DNA from: CBDBJL01 sp965206365
Lineage (GTDB): Bacteria > Pseudomonadota > Alphaproteobacteria > JABAAW01 > JAHZMA01
NCBI GenBank assembly: GCA_965206365.1
Contig: CBDBJL010000004.1
Coordinates: 1 to 64,000 of the forward strand
Reading direction: 5' to 3'
Length of the DNA stretch: 64,000 bases
This document shows, piece by piece, positions 34,297 to 42,826 of the stretch. The position numbers and the translations under genes were made by a program. The notes beneath the pieces are model-generated. The model was given only the letters and a program-made list of their open reading frames with translations. It ran no database searches and was not told the origin of the DNA. Each line of letters starts with the position of its first letter. The stretch's first letter is position 1.

Positions 34297-36033
34297 TTAA
34301 GAATCTAGAAAACTTTTCAATTTCCGAGAACGAGATGGATGTTTAAGTTTACGCAATGCTTTCGCCTCAATTTGCCGAATCCGCTCACGCGTAACCGAAA
34401 ATTGTTGCCCCACCTCTTCCAAAGTGTGATCAGTATTCATCCCAATACCAAACCGCATCCGCAAAACCCGCTCTTCTCTTGGGGTTAATGAGCCTAAAAT
34501 CCGCGTAATAATTTCACGCAAATTCCCTTGAATCGCAACATCGGTAGGTAACACTGCATTTTTATCTTCAATAAAATCACCCAACGAACTATCTTCCTCA
34601 TCGCCAATTGGCGTTTCCAAAGAAATTGGTTCTTTCGAAATTTTTAAAACTTTCCGCACTTTATCAAGCGGCATTTCTAATTTCTCTGCCAATTCTTCAG
34701 GCGTTGGTTCACGCCCAATTTCGTGAAGCATTTGCCTAGTTGTTCGTAAAATTTTATTAATGGTTTCAATCATATGGACCGGAATCCGAATTGTGCGTGC
34801 CTGATCGGCAATAGAACGCGTAATCGCTTGACGAATCCACCATGTTGCATAAGTCGAGAATTTATAACCCCGCCGATATTCAAATTTATCTACCGCCTTC
34901 ATCAGACCAATATTACCTTCTTGAATTAGGTCTAAAAATTGCAACCCACGATTGGTATATTTCTTTGCAATCGAAATCACTAAGCGTAAATTCGCTTCAA
35001 TCATTTCTTTCTTCGCGCGATTCATTTGCCGTTCGCCCTGACGAACAATTTGTACCAACAATCTAAATTCACCTAAAGGCATCACTGTGCGATGAATAAT
35101 TTCCAACAATTCTTGCCTAGATTTTTCTACATCTTGGTTACAATGATTGGCAAATAATTGCCAAGCTTTTGTTTTTCCTGCATGCAAATGCCAATCAACC
35201 ACAAGCTCATTACCCAAATAATGTTTTCTAAAATCGGCTGGCTTAATCCCACATTTTATCGCATGACGTGCCAAAGTACCATCGGTTTCCACAACTTGCT
35301 GGTAAATTTTATTCATCTCACTAACCAATTTTTCAATGGCATTGCTATGCAATCTAAACTTTTTCATCTCCAGGCATACTTGATCACGACATTTTTTATA
35401 TTCAATTTCAATATGCTCAGCAATGATTTCTTTTGAGATAATCGCATTTAGTCGTTGATTCTGAATTAAACGCATAATGCCAAAATTTTCAGTGATTCTG
35501 TCCATCGTTGCCAAAATATCCGGTTTTAGTGTTTCTTCCAAAAGAATCAAAGGAATCGTACTTTCCTGTGCAATCACTTCTGGATCCTCAACACTCTCAT
35601 CCGAAACCACATTTGCACCATCGAGATCGAGATCAATTTCTGTTTTATCCGCTTCAATAATCTCGATATCTTGACCATTAACTTCTTTTTCCATCATTAA
35701 ATCAGGCATCACGCTAATAATCATGCTTTCCAATTCTTTGCGTCTATTCGTTGGCAAAGAATTCCAAGTAACATCCAAATCGATAATTTCGCGTAAGCTC
35801 ATATCACCATTATTAATTTCATCATACCATTTGCTTAATCGTTGAATCGCCAATGGGCTACGGGATAATTTATCAATAACTTGTTCGCGTCCAAATTCAA
35901 TGCGCTTGGCAATGGCAATTTCGCCTTCGCGCGATAACAGCTCAACCGCACCCATTTCCCGTAAATACATTCTTACCGGATCATCAGTATGATTACCATT
36001 ATCCGAAATATTACCACCACCCGCCATCGGCAA
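34297..36033 (-). CDS. rpoD: RNA polymerase primary sigma factor RpoD, regions 1.2-4 (frame-separated from region 1.1)
   Basis: Housekeeping sigma-70. This frame holds region 1.2 (DDPVRMYLREMGAVELLSREGEIAIAKRI, about residues 17-45), the non-conserved acidic part, region 2 (NLRLVISIAKKYTNRGLQFLDLIQEG and STYATWWIRQAITRSIADQ), region 3 and region 4 (TREERVLRMRFGIGMNTDH; VTRERIRQIEAKALRKLKH). Region 1.1 is missing here; it is encoded in another frame just upstream (36011-36292). The frame opens at TTG 36033 or ATG 36027, and neither has a Shine-Dalgarno at proper spacing, so independent initiation looks poor. Removing one G of the GGG run (plus-strand CCC 36020-36022) would fuse both frames into a normal-length RpoD. 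dnaG lies upstream, as in the classic macromolecular-synthesis order. Confidence 0.93.
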   Translation of the reverse strand: MPMAGGGNISDNGNHTDDPVRMYLREMGAVELLSREGEIAIAKRIEFGREQVIDKLSRSPLAIQRLSKWYDEINNGDMSLREIIDLDVTWNSLPTNRRKELESMIISVMPDLMMEKEVNGQDIEIIEADKTEIDLDLDGANVVSDESVEDPEVIAQESTIPLILLEETLKPDILATMDRITENFGIMRLIQNQRLNAIISKEIIAEHIEIEYKKCRDQVCLEMKKFRLHSNAIEKLVSEMNKIYQQVVETDGTLARHAIKCGIKPADFRKHYLGNELVVDWHLHAGKTKAWQLFANHCNQDVEKSRQELLEIIHRTVMPLGEFRLLVQIVRQGERQMNRAKKEMIEANLRLVISIAKKYTNRGLQFLDLIQEGNIGLMKAVDKFEYRRGYKFSTYATWWIRQAITRSIADQARTIRIPVHMIETINKILRTTRQMLHEIGREPTPEELAEKLEMPLDKVRKVLKISKEPISLETPIGDEEDSSLGDFIEDKNAVLPTDVAIQGNLREIITRILGSLTPREERVLRMRFGIGMNTDHTLEEVGQQFSVTRERIRQIEAKALRKLKHPSRSRKLKSFLDS

Positions 36034-36292
36034 CCGAATTTTTAACCGGGGTAACCTCCTCAGCAGTCAAACTTCCATGATCATTCACATCTATCCCTAA
36101 ATCCGAAAGTCGAGTAATAATATCATCTAATTCTTCTCCCGAATAGACTTCATCGGTGATTGTATCATTAACCTCATCAAAGGTAACATAACCCCGATTC
36201 TTACCAAGAAGGGCTAATTTTTTGATTAATTTATCATTAATCGTTTTTTTTAAAACATTCGTTTCTTCTGATGAAAAGGTTTTATTTTCCAT
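36011..36292 (-). CDS. rpoD: Sigma-70 region 1.1 portion of rpoD, ends at a frameshift
   Basis: 93-codon frame that is clearly the N-terminus of RpoD: LIKKLALLGKNRGYVTFDEVND and ELDDIITRLSDLGIDVNDHGS match sigma-70 region 1.1, which keeps free sigma from binding DNA. The ATG at 36292 is preceded by GCGAGGAAT. The frame runs into TAA at 36011-36013 inside a Gly/Asn-rich linker, 23 bases after the main rpoD frame has opened. The two frames differ by +1. Options are a true frameshift mutation, a sequencing or assembly indel, or recoding; an extra G at 36020-36022 is the simplest explanation. Confidence 0.88.
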   Translation of the reverse strand: MENKTFSSEETNVLKKTINDKLIKKLALLGKNRGYVTFDEVNDTITDEVYSGEELDDIITRLSDLGIDVNDHGSLTAEEVTPVKNSVADGGWW

Positions 36293-36339
36293 TATTCCTC
36301 GCTTGAGTTCATAAGATCTCGCAATAATTTTTACAGTTT

Positions 36340-36362
36340 ATTTTAAGACAGCATCTTAAAAT
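36340..36362. promoter_or_regulatory. Perfect inverted repeat upstream of rpoD
   Basis: ATTTTAAGA (36340-36348), spacer CAGCA, TCTTAAAAT (36354-36362): nine base pairs with no mismatch. It lies 48-70 bases upstream of the rpoD region-1.1 start codon, where a repressor or activator site would be expected. Being AT-only apart from one G:C pair per arm, it is a poor terminator. Operator function is inference. Confidence 0.5.
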
Positions 36363-36627
36363 CACCATCCAAAGCAAGCTCGTCTAAAAAATTTACACAA
36401 AGCCAATCAATGCAAAATCCATGCCTATTCCATAAGCCCATGCAACCCTAATAATTTCGCGCAAATTCACGCAAAACCTACACAAGCCAGCAGATAAAAA
36501 CTCCATGCCTTGTAAAATTGAAGTAATGTTTGAAATATCTTTGCCAAATATTTTTGCTTGTAACACCCATTATAATACAAAAATTAATAATACGCGTACA
36601 CGGTAGATAGTGTTAGTAGATTTTTCT

Positions 36628-36645
36628 AAAAAAGCAAGCTTTTTT
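36628..36645 (-). terminator. AT-rich hairpin after dnaG, weak terminator candidate
   Basis: AAAAAAGC and GCTTTTTT form an 8-bp stem with a two-base loop (AA on the plus strand), just four bases past the dnaG stop. Only two G:C pairs support the stem, so termination is likely to be leaky. Confidence 0.35.
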
Positions 36646-36648
36646 TTA

Positions 36649-38511
36649 TTAATTTGAATCTTTTTCTGGGTCAAAAGCCTGTTGCCATGCCAGATCAAGT
36701 TCCAAACGTAATGGCTCGTCTTCTTGCCATTTTCGCTTCGACTGAGACAGTTCCGTTTGCGTTGAATAATAATTTAGTTGCACAAAAATATGATGAATCA
36801 TTTCCAAAACATCTTCCTCATCTCGACAGCTATGAATTTCCGGAAAAATTGTCAATAATCTTGAATCTCGCATCGCATGATCCAAAAATGGTGTTTCCTG
36901 AGGTGATAATTGCCCTAATAATGATTGTATTGTTGACTCTGAAACTGCAATCTCATTTACGAGTAATTCAGCTTTCGCTTCGATAAGGTACGATAATTCG
37001 GAAAAGATTGGCATTAATTCGGTTTCCTGGGCTAGCAAAGTAAATTTTTCTTCAAATTTAGGGTATAAACGCGGATGATAAATGAAAATCATTGCCAATA
37101 TTTGATAAAGTTTTACTTTTCTATTTTTTTGTGGCAAAACCCCTATAGTACCATCAACATTACCGCTTAATCGCCAAAATGGTTTCCTTTCAGGTTTATT
37201 CTTAAATTTTTGCCATAATGCTTGTTTGAAAAAAACACGATAATGTCGCCTAACGATCTCATCTTGAATATTTTGGGTATAACGCATCAAATTATGCTCC
37301 AAGCCCGCACGAGTTTCCGGGGTTGTAAATTTTTTTTGCCCCACCTCATGATTAAAAAGCATTTGCCCTAACGGCGTTGCCTGTTGCAAGTATTTTTCAA
37401 AACCCTGCCGACCGTAATTTTCTAGCACATTGTCTGGATCTTGATTTTCTGGTAAAAAACAAAAATGCAAAGTTTTGCCTGCCCTTAATAGAGGCAAAGC
37501 CTTAACCGCCACCCGATAAGCGGCACCGATACCAGCCTGATCCCCATCAAAACAAAAATACGGATTAGAATCCCATTGCCAAATTTTTATCAATTGCTGT
37601 TCACTCATCGCCGTTCCCAAAGGGGCAAGCGCGCCTAAAAAACCATGCGCGTATAATTGAATAACATCCATGTAACCTTCGGCAATAATTAATGGATACC
37701 CTTTTTTGATCGCCTCATGAACTCTGTGTTGATGATAAAGTTCACTACCCTTATGAAATAAAATGGTTTCAGGTGAATTCAGATATTTTGCGGTATGACC
37801 ATCCAATGTTCGCCCACCAAAAGCAATAACGCGCCCTCTTTTGTCTAATATTGGAAATATGAGTCGATTTCGAAACCGTAGATAAGGGACACCTGTTTTC
37901 GTTCTATTCGCGCCAGTTTGATCTTGACGAATCTGATCCTGGTTGCCTCGTTTTTCAGAATAAGCCAACAAACCCACTTGTTCAAGCTGAACATGGCTAA
38001 TATCGCGCGCATCCATAAAAGCTAAGAAATTCTTTAAATCTTGCGAATCTCCAGCAAAACCCAGCTGGAATATGTGCCATAATTCATTGGCTACATTCCG
38101 TTTTTGTAAATATTGTTGGGCAATTTTCCCTTTGTGACTTTGCAAATTTTGCTGAAAATAATCACTTGCCAATTGCAACACATCGTATAAGCTATTATCG
38201 AGATTTGCCTTGGCAGACTGAAATAAATCTTTTGGGATCCCCAAACCAGCCTCTTCGGCAAGCTGGGTTACCGCTTCACGAAAGGTGAATTTTTTTTGCG
38301 TTATCAACCAATCAATCGCTGTGCCACTTTTACCGCAACCAAAACAATGATAAAATTGTTTTTCTTCAATCACATGAAATGATGGCGTTTTCTCCTGATG
38401 AAACGGACATAACCCAACAGCCTCACGCCCACGCATTACCAAGCGAACATCTTTGCCAATCAAAGCTTTCAAGCTGGTACGCATTTTAATTTGATTAATG
38501 AAATGTTCCAT
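36649..38511 (-). CDS. dnaG: DNA primase DnaG
   Basis: Synthesises RNA primers for replication. The N-terminal zinc-binding domain has CPFHQEKTPSFHV and FYHCFGCGKSG (CxxH and CxxC ligands, about residues 36-65). The central primase core has RLIFPILDKRGRVIAFGGRTL, and the TOPRIM motifs are IIAEGYMDVIQLY and CFDGDQAG. The C-terminal helicase-binding part is divergent, as usual. Length 620 residues is normal. It is followed by rpoD and preceded by yqeY on the same strand, the alphaproteobacterial version of the macromolecular synthesis cluster. Confidence 0.96.
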   Translation of the reverse strand: MEHFINQIKMRTSLKALIGKDVRLVMRGREAVGLCPFHQEKTPSFHVIEEKQFYHCFGCGKSGTAIDWLITQKKFTFREAVTQLAEEAGLGIPKDLFQSAKANLDNSLYDVLQLASDYFQQNLQSHKGKIAQQYLQKRNVANELWHIFQLGFAGDSQDLKNFLAFMDARDISHVQLEQVGLLAYSEKRGNQDQIRQDQTGANRTKTGVPYLRFRNRLIFPILDKRGRVIAFGGRTLDGHTAKYLNSPETILFHKGSELYHQHRVHEAIKKGYPLIIAEGYMDVIQLYAHGFLGALAPLGTAMSEQQLIKIWQWDSNPYFCFDGDQAGIGAAYRVAVKALPLLRAGKTLHFCFLPENQDPDNVLENYGRQGFEKYLQQATPLGQMLFNHEVGQKKFTTPETRAGLEHNLMRYTQNIQDEIVRRHYRVFFKQALWQKFKNKPERKPFWRLSGNVDGTIGVLPQKNRKVKLYQILAMIFIYHPRLYPKFEEKFTLLAQETELMPIFSELSYLIEAKAELLVNEIAVSESTIQSLLGQLSPQETPFLDHAMRDSRLLTIFPEIHSCRDEEDVLEMIHHIFVQLNYYSTQTELSQSKRKWQEDEPLRLELDLAWQQAFDPEKDSN

Positions 38512-38542
38512 GAAAATTAATTCTCAGAAAGCAAAGACTCGC

Positions 38543-39010
38543 TTAACCACCTAATAATTTTTGTTTTGCCATCACAGATGCTTTCGTAAAATCAATTTGG
38601 GCCGGATGCTTGCGTCGCAATTCAGCCATCAATACCCCCATTGATTTCAACCCATAGATTTCTCGCTCGATAATAATCCCATCAATGGCTTTTCCTATTT
38701 CAGAATCACTAAATTGGCGTGGCAAAAATTGCTGAATCACCCCAATTTCAGTTTTTTCATGTTCTACCATTTCGGGCTGCTGATGATCTTGATAATAAAC
38801 CACATCTTCACGCCTTTGTTTCACCATAATTTGCAGTAATTCTAAAATATCATGGTTGGCGATTCCATCATCTTGTCCGCGAATCTTCGCTGCATAATCA
38901 CGATCGGCAATTGCAGTCATAATTAACCGTAGCGTTCTGGTTGCCGTGTCATCACCCACACTTTCAGCTAAGTCTAAAGTTTGCGATAATGTATCGCGCA
39001 TACTTACCAT
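38543..39010 (-). CDS. GatB/YqeY domain protein
   Basis: 155-residue YqeY-family protein, homologous to the tail domain of the GatB amidotransferase subunit but stand-alone. Visible features: TATRTLRLIMTAIADRDYAAK, a conserved KQRREDVVYY helix, EIGVIQQFLPRQFSDSEI and a C-terminal AELRRKHPAQIDFTKASVMAKQKLLG. The start may be 39010 or the second ATG at 39001 (MRDTL), which resembles the family N-terminus more. It lies 31 bases upstream of dnaG. Its role is thought to be in tRNA-dependent amidation but is not proven. Confidence 0.88.
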   Translation of the reverse strand: MVSMRDTLSQTLDLAESVGDDTATRTLRLIMTAIADRDYAAKIRGQDDGIANHDILELLQIMVKQRREDVVYYQDHQQPEMVEHEKTEIGVIQQFLPRQFSDSEIGKAIDGIIIEREIYGLKSMGVLMAELRRKHPAQIDFTKASVMAKQKLLGG

Positions 39011-39096
39011 CAGCGTTATTATCCTTTATAATCTTAAAAAATCACCTCAATATAGCCATAACCGAGCTGAGAGTTACACAAGGGTAAGCAAAAATT

Positions 39097-39249
39097 ATGC
39101 CCGAACCACTCACAGCCTATCAAACTGCTCTCACCAACCCGCAGGCATATGCCCTAACAACATCTTTAATTGTGCAAATATTCGCTGTTGGTTGGCTTAT
39201 AATTAAGATCGAAACTACCATCCTGCATTTTTCAACGATCGCTTTATAA
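39097..39249 (+). CDS. Possible small membrane protein
   Basis: 50-codon frame in the 375-base gap between divergent yqeY and rpmE. It reads MPEPLTAYQTALTNPQAY and then a hydrophobic stretch (TTSLIVQIFAVGWLIIKI). AAGGG lies about 13 bases upstream, too far for a strong site. I do not recognise it. It could be a single-pass small protein or simply an open frame in spacer DNA. The rest of the gap (39250-39385) is AT-rich with no feature beyond the expected rpmE promoter. Confidence 0.25.
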   Translation: MPEPLTAYQTALTNPQAYALTTSLIVQIFAVGWLIIKIETTILHFSTIAL

Positions 39250-39385
39250 AATACCAACCTATCATAACAAAGCTACGATATTATTCAAACCAATATCATG
39301 CTTATTTTCTTGCCTTTAATGTATTTTTAAATTATCATTCCCACCAGTTTACTGTGAATTGATAAATTTTTAAGGCTTATTAAAA

Positions 39386-39610
39386 ATGAAAAAAAATATT
39401 CATCCTGATTATCACGAAGTTACTGTGCAAATGACAGATGGCACTAGTTACCAAACCTGGAGCACGTGGGGCAAGGCTGGTGATATTATGCGCCTTGAAA
39501 TTGACCCTTTAACTCATCCAGCATGGACGGGTGGGCAACAAAAATTACTTGAAGCTGGTCAATTAGCGCGTTTCAATAAACGGTTCCAAAATTTTGGGTT
39601 AAAAACGTAA
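39386..39610 (+). CDS. rpmE: 50S ribosomal protein L31
   Basis: Ribosomal protein L31, 74 residues: KKNIHPDYHEVTVQMTDG, STWGKAGD and DPLTHPAWTGGQQKLL are diagnostic. The CxxC zinc pair of the zinc-binding form is absent, as in the usual alphaproteobacterial L31. AAGG lies about eleven bases before the ATG. It is followed by argE after 36 bases. Confidence 0.96.
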   Translation: MKKNIHPDYHEVTVQMTDGTSYQTWSTWGKAGDIMRLEIDPLTHPAWTGGQQKLLEAGQLARFNKRFQNFGLKT

Positions 39611-39646
39611 TTCAAACCCCCGCAATTTTATGTTATAAATATTTTT

Positions 39647-40834
39647 ATGACAGTTCCCTCTCTTGATTCTGCTTTAAAAATTTTGGCAAAGCTGGTTGCT
39701 TTTCCAACTATTTCTGATCAAAGCAATCTAGATTTAATGCATTATGTGCAATCCTATTTGGATTCATATGATGTTGAAAATCATTTGATTCCTGCAGATC
39801 CTGCGGTTGCCACCAACTTAGATACCGGCAAAGCTAATCTATGGGCAGTTATCGGTTCTAAATATCAAGCGGGCATTGCACTTTCCGGGCATAGTGATGT
39901 TGTTCCGGTTTTAGCGCAAAACTGGACACGTGATCCTTTTACCTTGCATGTTACCACCGATAAAGCTTATGGGCGGGGCAGCTGCGACATGAAAGGCTTT
40001 CTTGCATGTAGCTTAGCCATGGTCCCCTATTTTAAATCCTTAAACCTTGTAAAACCGATATTCTTATATTTTTCGTATGATGAAGAGGTTGGTTGTCGTG
40101 GCATTAAACATTTGATTGCACGTTTAGGCAAAGATTTTCCGAAACCTGAAATCATTATTGTTGGCGAGCCTTCTGAGATGAAAACGCTCTCTGCCCATAA
40201 ATCTTTGCTGGCATGCACAACAAAAATTACCGGTTTTGCTGGGCATTCTTCTAAAATTCATGAAGGAGTTAGCGCGACCATGATTGCCGCCCGATTGATC
40301 TCACAAATTGATGCCATGTTGAAATTCAATCAAGCAAACCCTGCTAAAATCCCGTTCAACCCACCCTATACAAGTTTGCATGTTGGCAAAATGCAAGGTG
40401 GCACTGCCCTGAATATTATTGCCAATTATGCTGAATTTATTTGGGATATTCGTGCGATTCCCAGCGATGACCCCAATGAATATCTCAAAAAATTAACACT
40501 ATGGGCACAGAAAACTCTCTTACCAGAAATGCACAAAATTTCGTCTGAATGCACAATTACAACGAAAATCGCTCATTACCTCCCGGCATTCCAACATCAA
40601 GAAGATTCTCTTGCCGAAAAATTAGTTCGTGAACTTAGTGGCGATAATTCCTTAAATTTTGCCTCTTATATGGCAGAAGCTGGTTTGTTTCAACAAGCGG
40701 GGTTTCCTACTTTAATCTATGGTCCTGGCAGTATTGATCAGGCTCATAAGGCCGATGAATGGATTTCCCTGCAGCAAATGCAGCAATGTTTAAATTTTCT
40801 TGGTCTCTTAGGAAGAAAACTCAATACAGGCTAA
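39647..40834 (+). CDS. argE: Acetylornithine deacetylase ArgE (M20 family)
   Basis: Zinc-dependent deacetylase that yields ornithine in arginine synthesis. The 395 residues show M20 motifs: LSGHSDVVPV (metal His/Asp), GRGSCDMKGFLA (bridging Asp), FSYDEEVGCRGIKHLI (catalytic Glu pair), GEPSEM, and a dimerisation domain with GFAGHSSKIHEG. The final metal His is in GSIDQAHKADEW. The alphaproteobacterial ArgE group fits best; succinyl-diaminopimelate desuccinylase is the alternative but lacks these segments. uvrC starts two bases later. Confidence 0.9.
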   Translation: MTVPSLDSALKILAKLVAFPTISDQSNLDLMHYVQSYLDSYDVENHLIPADPAVATNLDTGKANLWAVIGSKYQAGIALSGHSDVVPVLAQNWTRDPFTLHVTTDKAYGRGSCDMKGFLACSLAMVPYFKSLNLVKPIFLYFSYDEEVGCRGIKHLIARLGKDFPKPEIIIVGEPSEMKTLSAHKSLLACTTKITGFAGHSSKIHEGVSATMIAARLISQIDAMLKFNQANPAKIPFNPPYTSLHVGKMQGGTALNIIANYAEFIWDIRAIPSDDPNEYLKKLTLWAQKTLLPEMHKISSECTITTKIAHYLPAFQHQEDSLAEKLVRELSGDNSLNFASYMAEAGLFQQAGFPTLIYGPGSIDQAHKADEWISLQQMQQCLNFLGLLGRKLNTG

Positions 40835-40836
40835 TA

Positions 40837-42789
40837 ATGATCATGGCAATTTTTCCTGAAATTTCTGGAGAGAATCAGACAAACCCAGCGATCAATACTG
40901 GTGATGACGATAACAAAACTGAATATGAGCTTAAGGAAAAATCACTTGATTGGCAAAATCATTCTCTAGAAAAAAGCTGTCAGCTGATTCAAAATTTTAC
41001 CGAAAATTGCCCGCAAAAAGCCGGTTGTTATTGTATGATTGGGAACAATGAAACCTTATTATATGTTGGAAAAGCCAAAAATCTAAAAAAACGAATCCAT
41101 AGCTACACTATGATTCCTCGGCAAACCAAGCGCCATTTGCAAATGATTGCACAAATCGAAAAAATCACGATCACCATCACCGACACCGAAATCGAAGCTT
41201 TATTGCTAGAATCTAACCTCATTAAAAAGCACCAACCGCGCTATAATATTTTACTCAAAGATAATAAATCCATGCCATGTTTATTTATAAGACGCGAACA
41301 TGATTACCCACAAATTCTTAAACATCGAGGTAAACAAAAAGAAAAAGGCAATTATTTTGGTCCTTTCCCTCAGGGAAGTGCCGTTAACCAAGTGTTAATT
41401 AATTTGCAAAAAATCTTCCTCCTTAGGGATTGCTCCGATACCGTTTTTGCGCGTCATAAAAATCAACCCTGTATGCGTTACCAAATCAAACGTTGTAGTG
41501 CCCCTTGTGCGGGTTATATTAGCCCTGAAGAATATAAAAAAACCGTAGATTCCCTTCAGCAATTTCTTTTGGGCAATCATGATAATGTTCGCAGCAAAAT
41601 TCAAGATTCCATGGCAATCTCTAGTGCAAATATGGAATATGAGAGAGCCGCATATTATCGGGATCAACTGGAACGATTAGCCCGCATTACGGCATTTCAA
41701 AAAATTAATATTCCCGGTTTGAAAGATGCTGATATTATTGCCATTGCCTGCGATCAAGGGAAATCTTGCATTGCAATTTTCTTTTATCGAGGTGGCTGCC
41801 ATTATGGGCATCGTAATTATTTTCCCAAACATTCCCCAGAAGCAAGCGAAGCCGAGATTATGTCTTCTTTTCTGGGGCAGTTCTATTCCCGTAACCCCCC
41901 GCCTCCAACTTTGCTGTTAAATCATATGCCCGATGATGCTGAATTTTTAAGCCAAGCCCTAGCCAGCAATGGCAAAATTGATCTGCATATGCCCATGCGT
42001 GGCGAGCGCAAAAAGATTGTTCAAAGTGCCTGGCATAATGCCGAACAAGCCTTAAATCTAAAAAATTCACAACAAATTTCATGGCAAAAATCTCTGCATT
42101 TATTACAAGAGAAATTGCAAATGGCAGCATTCCCGAAACGGATAGAAATTTATGATAATAGCCATATCCAAGGTAGCTATGCCATTGCCGCTATGGTAGT
42201 TGCTGGTGAAGAGGGGTTGATGAAACAAAATTATCGTAAATTTAACATCCAACCTAGTTTCGGTGGTGATGATTACGCAATGATGCATGAAGTGATGACT
42301 CGCCGTTTCACCCGCTATATGCGCCAAGAAAAAAAATGGTTTCTTCATCCTAACTTACTTTTAATCGATGGGGGTAAGGGGCAAGTAAGCGTTGTAAAAT
42401 CAGTGTTAAAGGCACTAGGGGTCGAAAATGTTACTTTGCTTGGAATTGCCAAAGGCAAAGAGCGAAATGCTGGCAAAGAAACATTTGTTACCCAAGATGG
42501 CAATATTTTTCAACTATCTGATCATGACCCCCTATTATTTTTTCTACAAAATCTTCGCGATGAGGCGCATCGCTATGCCATTGGCGCTCATCGTAACCGG
42601 CGTAGTAAAGAAAATTTTATCAATCCGCTTGATGAAATTATTGGCATTGGCTCTGAGCGAAAACGCAATTTATTGCAACATTTTGGCTCGGCAAAATCGG
42701 TTGCCAGTGCTGCTTTAGAAGATTTGCAAAACACTCCTGGAATTAGCCAAGCCATGGCAAAAAAAATCTATCACCACTTTAATGATTAA
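40837..42789 (+). CDS. uvrC: UvrABC system excinuclease subunit UvrC
   Basis: Makes the dual incision in nucleotide excision repair. The open frame extends upstream into argE; I use ATG 40837 just after the argE stop (40843 is also possible), giving 650 residues. After a 40-residue extension the GIY-YIG nuclease domain (about 50-135) reads GCYCMIGNNETLLYVGKAKNLKKRI. A UVR motif follows near 265-300 (EYERAAYYRDQLERL), then the C-terminal RNase H-like nuclease (EIYDNSHIQGSYAIAAMVV; LLIDGGKGQ) and helix-hairpin-helix repeats at the end (GIGSERKRNLLQHFGSA). Confidence 0.95.
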   Translation: MIMAIFPEISGENQTNPAINTGDDDNKTEYELKEKSLDWQNHSLEKSCQLIQNFTENCPQKAGCYCMIGNNETLLYVGKAKNLKKRIHSYTMIPRQTKRHLQMIAQIEKITITITDTEIEALLLESNLIKKHQPRYNILLKDNKSMPCLFIRREHDYPQILKHRGKQKEKGNYFGPFPQGSAVNQVLINLQKIFLLRDCSDTVFARHKNQPCMRYQIKRCSAPCAGYISPEEYKKTVDSLQQFLLGNHDNVRSKIQDSMAISSANMEYERAAYYRDQLERLARITAFQKINIPGLKDADIIAIACDQGKSCIAIFFYRGGCHYGHRNYFPKHSPEASEAEIMSSFLGQFYSRNPPPPTLLLNHMPDDAEFLSQALASNGKIDLHMPMRGERKKIVQSAWHNAEQALNLKNSQQISWQKSLHLLQEKLQMAAFPKRIEIYDNSHIQGSYAIAAMVVAGEEGLMKQNYRKFNIQPSFGGDDYAMMHEVMTRRFTRYMRQEKKWFLHPNLLLIDGGKGQVSVVKSVLKALGVENVTLLGIAKGKERNAGKETFVTQDGNIFQLSDHDPLLFFLQNLRDEAHRYAIGAHRNRRSKENFINPLDEIIGIGSERKRNLLQHFGSAKSVASAALEDLQNTPGISQAMAKKIYHHFND

Positions 42790-42826
42790 TCGCTTGTCAT
42801 ATCGTACTTTTATGGGATAATTAGAA

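Larger units (their letters stand above)
36293..36648. promoter_or_regulatory. rpoD upstream region between dnaG and rpoD
   Basis: 356-base AT-rich gap with no supportable gene. It should contain the rpoD promoter. Close to rpoD is the perfect palindrome at 36340-36362; at the dnaG side is an AT hairpin (36628-36645). The middle contains several short ATGC/CAAGC-like motifs without clear pattern. No heat-shock-type promoter could be assigned by eye. Confidence 0.4.

Noticed and set aside
36011..36033. RF2-like programmed +1 frameshift in rpoD
   Set aside because: There is no Shine-Dalgarno-like element at the right short spacing before the TAA and no classic CTT-TGA slip site, so I do not claim recoding; a plain indel is simpler.
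38946..39206. 86-codon open frame on the plus strand starting inside yqeY
   Set aside because: Starts antisense to yqeY and has no family-like sequence; the short frame at 39097-39249 is a slightly better candidate and is itself doubtful.
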